NCBI GenBank assembly: GCA_944386395.1 | Contig: CALXAZ010000166.1 | Span: forward strand, 1-9,377 | Source of the DNA: an uncultured Clostridia bacterium | Lineage (GTDB): Bacteria > Bacillota > Clostridia > Oscillospirales > JAAYOS01 | Length of the DNA stretch: 9,377 bases | Direction of reading: 5' to 3' | In this document: piece by piece, positions 5,420 to 9,377 of the stretch | How the letters are laid out: every line of letters begins with the position of its first letter | Numbering within the stretch: the first letter of the stretch is position 1 | Made by a program: the position numbers and the translations under genes | Notes under the pieces: model-generated | Database searches by the model: none | Told to the model about the DNA's origin: nothing | Seen by the model: only the letters and a program-made list of their open reading frames with translations

Positions 5420-7213
5420 ATGAAAGCTATAATGGTTATGTATGATTCGCTAAACCGGCACTACCTCTCGCCATATGGCTGTAGCTGGACAAAAACTCCC
5501 AACTTCCAGCGTCTAGCTATGCACACTGTCACGTTTGACAATAACTACGTCGGCAGCATGCCCTGCATGCCCGCAAGACGAGAACTCCATACCGGAAGGT
5601 ATAACTTCCTTCACCGCAGCTGGTCCCCACTCGAACCTTTCGATGATTCAATGCCTGAGATACTAAAGCAAAATGGTATATATTCACACCTTGCATCCGA
5701 TCACCAGCATTATTGGGAGGACGGCGGTGCCACATATCACACTCGCTACTCCTCGTGGGAAGCTTTCCGCGGTCAGGAAGGAGACCCGTGGAAAGCAAAT
5801 CTCAATCCTACAATTTCACCTGTCCACAATTTGCGCCAAAGTAATATGTTTGGGCGAAAATTTTCTGGTAATATGGCTCGACAGGATATGGTCAACCGTA
5901 TGAACATGCCAGAAGAAAAGGATCACAGCCAGGCTCAGACCTTCTCCGCCGGTCTTGAATTTCTTGAAACAAACTACAAATACGACAACTGGTTCCTTCA
6001 AATAGAAACCTTTGACCCGCATGAGCCCTTCTTTTCCTGTGAGGAATATGAAAAACTTTATGAAACGGTTGATGTAGGGCGCGAGATAGACTGGCCTCCA
6101 TACGGTCCTATGACAGATGACGATACAGACGATATAGTGAAACATATTAAATACAAATATGCGTCACTACTCTCTATGTGCGATACATATCTGGGAAAAG
6201 TGCTCGACTTTATGGATGAGCATGACATGTGGAAAGATACCATGCTTATTGTCAATACTGACCATGGCTATCTGCTTGGAGAGCACTCCTGGTGGGCAAA
6301 GACAACTATGCCCGTCTACAACGAAATTGCCCATACTCCCCTCTTCATCTGGGATCCCCGTACAGGGATAAAGGGAGAGCGCCGAGATGCTCTTGTTCAA
6401 ACCATTGACCTTGCACCAACTATTCTTGACTTTTTCGGACTTAAAATTCCAAAAGATATGCAGGGAGTTCCCCTTGCAAAAACAATAGCGGATAATTCTC
6501 CAATACGTGAATATGCCCTTTTCGGCTATCATGGCAACCAGATAAACATTACAGACGGTAGATACGTATACATGAGAAACTCTGTTGAGCGCAATATGCC
6601 AATATACGATTATACTCTCATGCCAACTGTTATGCGTTCGCGCTATCCTATGGCACAGCTTGAGAAGGCAACCCTCGTTAAACCGTTTGAGTTTACAAAA
6701 AACGCTCCTGTTCTCAAAATACCAACCAGCGGCGGAGGATTAGGAGGCTCTTCCTACCGCTTTGGCACACACCTATTTGATCTTGAGACAGATCCCACTC
6801 AGGAGCATCCAATAGATGATCCCGAAACTGAGGTGCGCATGATGAATGCAATGGCAAAGCTCATGCTCGAAAACGATGCTCCTCTTCACGAGTTTGAGCG
6901 AGTCGGTTTACTTCCCGAAGGTGGTATGTCTATTGAATATCTAATGTCACAGAGAGAAAAAATAAAAGCAAACGACTTAGTAGTGCCAGTAGAGGGATTT
7001 ATTTGGTCGCGTTCTGCCAAAGAACAATACCACGCTTTAAACCTTATGGTTAAGATTCCAAATCTCGCAGAAAAACTAAAATCTTTTGCAAAAGCTAAAA
7101 ACAAAAAGGAAATTAATGGGGATGTTCTCAAGGAGTTTATTCACACAACAATGCCTCCAGAGATTGCTCCTATACTTTCCGGGATAATGCTCTCCGCGGG
7201 TAGGATAGATTAA
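5420..7213 (+). CDS. Cytoplasmic Cys-type sulfatase, second of a tandem pair
   Basis: A 597-residue paralogue of the preceding gene, about 70% identical by eye and colinear but for a one-residue gap. It keeps all expected active-site residues: D9, CMPAR at 49-53 (C49 the formylglycine precursor), D199/H201, D281/H282 and H289/K294. Like its twin it has no signal peptide and should act in the cytoplasm after oxidation by an anaerobic sulfatase-maturating enzyme encoded elsewhere. ATG at 5420 is preceded by GAAAGG at nine bases, the same leader as the first copy (ATGAAAGG-TTG/CTG). The gene starts 57 bases after the first sulfatase stop without a clear promoter or terminator between, so the two are probably cotranscribed. 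The first 100 residues differ at about ten positions, while 131-170, the 345-365 stretch and the last 100 residues differ much more. This suggests the same chemistry on different linkages or sugars. Phosphonate monoester hydrolase activity is an alternative. Confidence 0.92.
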   Translation: MKAIMVMYDSLNRHYLSPYGCSWTKTPNFQRLAMHTVTFDNNYVGSMPCMPARRELHTGRYNFLHRSWSPLEPFDDSMPEILKQNGIYSHLASDHQHYWEDGGATYHTRYSSWEAFRGQEGDPWKANLNPTISPVHNLRQSNMFGRKFSGNMARQDMVNRMNMPEEKDHSQAQTFSAGLEFLETNYKYDNWFLQIETFDPHEPFFSCEEYEKLYETVDVGREIDWPPYGPMTDDDTDDIVKHIKYKYASLLSMCDTYLGKVLDFMDEHDMWKDTMLIVNTDHGYLLGEHSWWAKTTMPVYNEIAHTPLFIWDPRTGIKGERRDALVQTIDLAPTILDFFGLKIPKDMQGVPLAKTIADNSPIREYALFGYHGNQINITDGRYVYMRNSVERNMPIYDYTLMPTVMRSRYPMAQLEKATLVKPFEFTKNAPVLKIPTSGGGLGGSSYRFGTHLFDLETDPTQEHPIDDPETEVRMMNAMAKLMLENDAPLHEFERVGLLPEGGMSIEYLMSQREKIKANDLVVPVEGFIWSRSAKEQYHALNLMVKIPNLAEKLKSFAKAKNKKEINGDVLKEFIHTTMPPEIAPILSGIMLSAGRID

Positions 7214-7462
7214 ATTTTGCTAACTAATATCTATAAATTTATATCATTTTATATCATTGACTAGCTATTGTCCATATCTTCATGTATAAGTATCAATATT
7301 GTTTCTAATTCCTTTGAAAACTTTCATTAAAAATAGTAACAGTATATGTCATCTCTTCCACATGTATAGTTTTTATAAATTCTGCCTTATTGCCCCGCAT
7401 GTATATTTCTCTAATTTTTGGAGAAGATTGTACTTGAAAGCCTATTTGAAAGGAGCTTGGAC
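7214..7462. other. Gene-free AT-rich spacer with short repeats
   Basis: This 249-base stretch has no credible protein gene and no GC-rich hairpin to terminate the sulfatase transcript. It holds a 12-bp palindrome TATAAATTTATA (7232-7243), a tandem decamer TTATATCATT twice (7239-7258), and three copies of CATGTATA (7281, 7361, 7398). The promoter for the next gene is not clear: TTGTCC with a 17-bp spacer and TATCAA near 7269-7297 is weak. Sulfatase transcripts may read through to the terminator at 7683-7714. Confidence 0.5.
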
Positions 7463-7675
7463 TTGAACAGTATAATTGACAGAATTGCTTTAGTGTTAAC
7501 CGTCATAGGCGCTCTTAACTGGGGCATTATAGGCATATTCAGATACGATGTGGTCGCTGCCCTGTTCGGTGGTCAGTCTGCGGCGGTCAGCCGTGTAATT
7601 TACACACTTGTCGGTCTTGCCGGCATCTGGTGCATATCATTGCTGTTCCGCGAACGGGATACCGTCCAGGAATAA
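7463..7675 (+). CDS. DUF378 family small membrane protein
   Basis: A 70-residue protein with two predicted membrane helices, roughly 7-27 and 42-62. Between and within them are the DUF378 hallmarks: IGALNWGIIGIF, then YDVVAALFG, then SRVIYTLVGLAGIW. Length and layout match the family (YuzA-like, about 70-80 residues), whose function is unknown. The start chosen is TTG at 7463 because GAAAGGAG lies seven bases upstream and the protein then begins just before the first membrane helix. The same frame stays open to a TTG at 7418, but those 15 extra residues are polar and not expected in the family. A terminator follows the stop. It has no evident link to the sulfatases upstream or the Rrf2 gene downstream. 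Confidence 0.8.
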   Translation: MNSIIDRIALVLTVIGALNWGIIGIFRYDVVAALFGGQSAAVSRVIYTLVGLAGIWCISLLFRERDTVQE

Positions 7676-7682
7676 GCAATAA

Positions 7683-7714
7683 AATAAAAGCCGTAGATAT
7701 CTCCGGCTTTTATT
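7683..7714 (+). terminator. Intrinsic terminator after the DUF378 gene
   Basis: AATAAAAGCCG (7683-7693), a 10-base loop containing AGATATCT, and CGGCTTTTATT (7704-7714) form a perfect 11-bp stem followed by a T-rich run. It begins seven bases after the DUF378 stop and separates that gene, and perhaps sulfatase read-through, from the Rrf2 gene. Confidence 0.82.
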
Positions 7715-7771
7715 ATTTTGGGCACTAAGAAATCAATTTTTCCTGCCTCTGCGTCCTTTTTGATTTTTTTG

Positions 7772-7800
7772 TTGATTCCCTAGTTTTTCAGTAGTATAAT
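7772..7800 (+). promoter_or_regulatory. Predicted sigma-A promoter for the Rrf2-family regulator
   Basis: TTGATT (7772-7777), a 17-bp spacer and TATAAT (7795-7800), a perfect -10. Transcription would start near 7807, about 50 bases before the ATG. The AT-rich stretch just downstream (GGTATATATATTAG, 7802-7815) could carry an autoregulatory site, but I see no clear Rrf2 motif. Confidence 0.68.
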
Positions 7801-7858
7801 AGGTATATATATTAGTGGATAAAGTTTTCTCTACACGGTAAGAAAGGCATAGACATAC

Positions 7859-8338
7859 ATGAAAATATCTACAAAGGGGCGCTACGCGCTGAGGCTTATG
7901 GTCGATATGGCCGAACATAACACAGGAGAATTTATCTCCTTGAAAGATATTGCCGAGAGGCAGGAAATTTCTGCAAAATATCTAGAGCAGATAACCGGTC
8001 AGCTCTGTAAAGCCGGCTTTATAAAGAGCTGCCGCGGCTCACAGGGAGGGTACAAGCTCTCGCGTCCTCCAGAGGAATACCGTGTTGGTTCCATTCTTCG
8101 GCTAATCGAGGGTAATCTCGCTCCTGTTGCATGTTTGGAGGACAACTCAAATCAGTGCCTCCGTGAATCGTTATGCCCAACAATCGAATTCTGGCTGGGG
8201 CTTCATAATGTGATAAACGAATACGTCGATGGTGTTACCCTTGCCGACTTAATCGGTCGCAGAGGTTCAAAATGTTGTGCAGACAGCAATCAATATACAA
8301 AAAGTTTTGCCACGTCCATGTTTTCTTTGGGTAAATAG
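7859..8338 (+). CDS. Rrf2/IscR-like transcriptional regulator with three spaced cysteines
   Basis: A 159-residue Rrf2-family winged-helix regulator. MKISTKGRYALRLMVDMA (1-18) is the family's N-terminus; ISLKDIAERQEISAKYLEQI (26-45) is the recognition HTH; GFIKSCRGSQGGYKLSR (53-69) is the wing. The segment C92-x7-C100-x5-C106 corresponds to the three cysteines that bind an Fe-S cluster in IscR (C92, C98, C104 in E. coli), so this protein may sense Fe-S status or redox. Spacing is two residues longer between the first pair than in E. coli IscR. A further Cys pair (139-140) and C50/C58 lie outside the set. Start ATG at 7859 has GAAAGG 11 bases upstream. It is a single-gene unit ended by a terminator; no isc/suf or cysteine-synthesis gene is adjacent to tell IscR-like from CymR-like roles. 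Cluster binding is inferred from the cysteines. Confidence 0.9.
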   Translation: MKISTKGRYALRLMVDMAEHNTGEFISLKDIAERQEISAKYLEQITGQLCKAGFIKSCRGSQGGYKLSRPPEEYRVGSILRLIEGNLAPVACLEDNSNQCLRESLCPTIEFWLGLHNVINEYVDGVTLADLIGRRGSKCCADSNQYTKSFATSMFSLGK

Positions 8339-8355
8339 TTTTAACTTAGTTAAAA
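8339..8355. repeat. 17-bp palindrome between the Rrf2 stop and the terminator
   Basis: TTTTAACTTAGTTAAAA has perfect 8-bp arms around one central T and starts directly after the Rrf2 stop codon. It overlaps by four bases the A-rich foot of the next hairpin. It resembles a dimeric-regulator site in form, yet lies at the 3' ends of two convergent genes; it may simply extend the terminator. Confidence 0.5.
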
Positions 8356-8379
8356 AGCGCGGGAATTCCCGCGCTTTTT
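8352..8379. terminator. Bidirectional intrinsic terminator between the Rrf2 and MarR genes
   Basis: AAAAAGCGCGGG (8352-8363), loop AATT, CCCGCGCTTTTT (8368-8379): a perfect 12-bp stem with GC core and A/T feet that give a U-tract on either strand. It lies between convergent genes and touches the last base of the MarR stop codon. Confidence 0.92.
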
Positions 8380-8843
8380 TATGTCTGATTTTCCTCAAGA
8401 AAGCTATTTAATGTCTTTAGCGCAGCAACAAAGCTTCTGCACTCATGCTCACTCAATCCCTTCATAACCCCTTCTACCATCCTACGATGAAAACGCAAAT
8501 GCAGCCTGAACGCTGCAATTCCCCTCCGCGTAAGGTGTAAAAGTACAACGCGCTTATCACGGGCATCCTGCCGGCGCACTATATACCCCTTGCTCTCCAA
8601 ACGCTTTACAGCAACAGTAAGCGTACCCTTTGTGATACCAAGACCCTCTGCCACCTCGCTCATAGACCGACCTCCATCAATCCCTATCTGCTCGATTATA
8701 TGTGCTTCCGTGGCACTAAGCCCTTCCCTGTTATTCTTTTTTACCGTATGCTGCTCAAACCGTGTAAAATTTTTAACGATATCATTCATACCGGCGTTTA
8801 TTTCAGCAAAAAGCTCCTCATAGTCACGAGCTTTTTTGTCCAT
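8379..8843 (-). CDS. MarR-family transcriptional regulator (FabT-like by context)
   Basis: A 154-residue MarR-type regulator. N-terminal helix (1-35) supports dimerisation; LSATEAHIIEQIG (42-54) starts the winged-helix domain; MSEVAEGLGITKGTLTVAVKRLESKGYI (61-88) is the HTH; RRQDARDKRVVLLHLTRRG (90-108) is the wing with the D-x-R motif common to MarR proteins; the C-terminal helices complete the dimer. It lies 19 bases after the fabD stop on the same strand, so it is probably the last gene of a fatty-acid synthesis operon and may act as a FabT-type repressor of it. FabT in streptococci and lactococci is also MarR-family but usually sits at the head of the fab cluster. Start ATG at 8843 has GGGAG five bases and GGAGG twelve bases upstream. 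In-frame ATG at 8855 has GGAGG touching it, and TTG at 8879 lies inside fabD; both are less likely. The ligand (acyl-ACP in FabT) is inferred from the neighbour. Confidence 0.87.
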   Translation of the reverse strand: MDKKARDYEELFAEINAGMNDIVKNFTRFEQHTVKKNNREGLSATEAHIIEQIGIDGGRSMSEVAEGLGITKGTLTVAVKRLESKGYIVRRQDARDKRVVLLHLTRRGIAAFRLHLRFHRRMVEGVMKGLSEHECRSFVAALKTLNSFLEENQT

Positions 8844-8862
8844 AGCTTCTCCCATCCTCCGG

Positions 8863-9377
8863 TCAGCAGAGCTCCTCAAATATCTTCTCTACAGATTTTA
8901 CGCTGTCGCTTGTATATGTCTTTACCGTTCTGTCGATCCTCTTTATCAGCCCGCATAGCGTTTTACCCGGTCCAATCTCTATAAATGTGTCATAGCCATC
9001 TTCTATCATTTCTCTGACCTCGTCCACCCATTTTACAGGGCTCTTCATCTGACTTTCCAGATATTCAGGTATATCCACCTCAGGCATTTTACCTCCGTAC
9101 AAATTTGAATACATCTGCGCCCCTGCCGGTGAAAATTTAATTCCATCGAGAGAAACTCTAAATTCCAAAGCCGCACCTGTCATTGCCGGGCTGTGAAACG
9201 CCGCGTTTGTCGCAAGGCGCACATACCTCTGCGCTCCCGCTTCAATGCACAACTCACACACACGCTCACATTCAGCCGGATTTCCCGCTACGACCGTCTG
9301 TACCGGGCTGTTAAAGTTCACTGCCCATGCGTTTCCCCCCATCTTTTTACATATCTCCGATACGCTCCGTCCATCAA
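8863..9377 (-). CDS. fabD: Malonyl-CoA:ACP transacylase, C-terminal part (5' end outside window)
   Basis: The final 170 codons of a gene that enters from the right edge on the minus strand; the frame is open to the end of the window. FabD moves the malonyl group from CoA to acyl carrier protein to supply chain-extension units for fatty-acid synthesis in the cytoplasm. Visible family features are AWAVNFNSPVQTVVAG, TNAAFHSPAM (the His here matches the catalytic His of the family), MYSNLYGG, and FIEIGPGKTLCGLIKRI near the end. The nucleophile Ser motif GHSLG lies upstream, outside the window. The downstream MarR gene is 19 bases away on the same strand, so the two are likely cotranscribed. The other fab genes, if present, lie beyond the right edge. 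Confidence 0.92.
   Translation of the reverse strand, partial: DGRSVSEICKKMGGNAWAVNFNSPVQTVVAGNPAECERVCELCIEAGAQRYVRLATNAAFHSPAMTGAALEFRVSLDGIKFSPAGAQMYSNLYGGKMPEVDIPEYLESQMKSPVKWVDEVREMIEDGYDTFIEIGPGKTLCGLIKRIDRTVKTYTSDSVKSVEKIFEELC

Noticed and set aside
8844..8879. Earlier starts of the MarR gene (TTG at 8879, ATG at 8855)
   Set aside because: The TTG lies inside fabD without a well-placed ribosome-binding site; at 8855 the GGAGG touches the ATG. The ATG at 8843 has GGGAG at good spacing.
1..9377. Mobile elements, CRISPR arrays, tRNA or rRNA genes
   Set aside because: I saw no transposase or integrase motifs, no regularly spaced repeats, and no cloverleaf or rRNA sequence on either strand. 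The paralogous sulfatases are a gene duplication without flanking insertion-sequence ends.

Overview
The window looks like a chromosomal segment of a low-GC, anaerobic Firmicute, most likely a gut-type Clostridium relative. This is inferred from the V-type ATP synthase, Gram-positive ribosome-binding sites (GGAGG-like), AT-rich spacers with consensus sigma-A promoters, a Thr/Ser-rich lipoprotein linker, Cys-type sulfatases that would need anaerobic maturation, and a MarR regulator next to fabD. I cannot name a genus.

Layout: (1) 2-241 (+) is the 3' end of a V-type ATP synthase subunit D gene, closed by a strong bidirectional terminator (271-304). (2) 343-7213 is a divergent carbohydrate/sulfate-ester locus. 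Leftward run a LacI-family regulator (2305-3309) and an LplA/LipO-type lipoprotein solute-binding protein (343-2082). Rightward run two tandem paralogous cytoplasmic sulfatases (3566-5362 and 5420-7213). (3) 7463-7675 (+) is a small DUF378 membrane protein, followed by a terminator. (4) 7859-8338 (+) is an Rrf2/IscR-like regulator with three spaced cysteines. It converges, through a terminator with perfect 12-bp arms, on (5) a MarR-family regulator (8379-8843, -) lying directly downstream of the 3' part of fabD (8863-9377, -), the edge of a fatty-acid synthesis operon.

Likely joint function: the lipoprotein captures a sulfated or otherwise decorated glycan fragment outside the cell, a permease encoded elsewhere imports it, and the two sulfatases, which lack signal peptides, desulfate it in the cytoplasm. 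The LacI protein would sense the ligand and control both arms. Supporting this, a related motif (core TTTAACT preceded by an A-rich near-palindromic half) occurs at three places: in the solute-binding-protein leader, upstream of lacI, and over the predicted start of sulfatase transcription. All three transcription units carry TTGACA-type promoters with exactly 17-bp spacers. No permease, glycoside hydrolase or sulfatase-maturating enzyme lies in the window, so the locus is incomplete or relies on genes elsewhere.

The most noteworthy items are this compact LacI-sulfatase-sulfatase/SBP divergon, the patchy divergence of the two sulfatases, a hairpin spanning the stop codon between them, and several unexplained palindromes and repeats in the regulatory spacers. 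No RNA genes, CRISPR arrays, insertion sequences or other mobile elements were seen.
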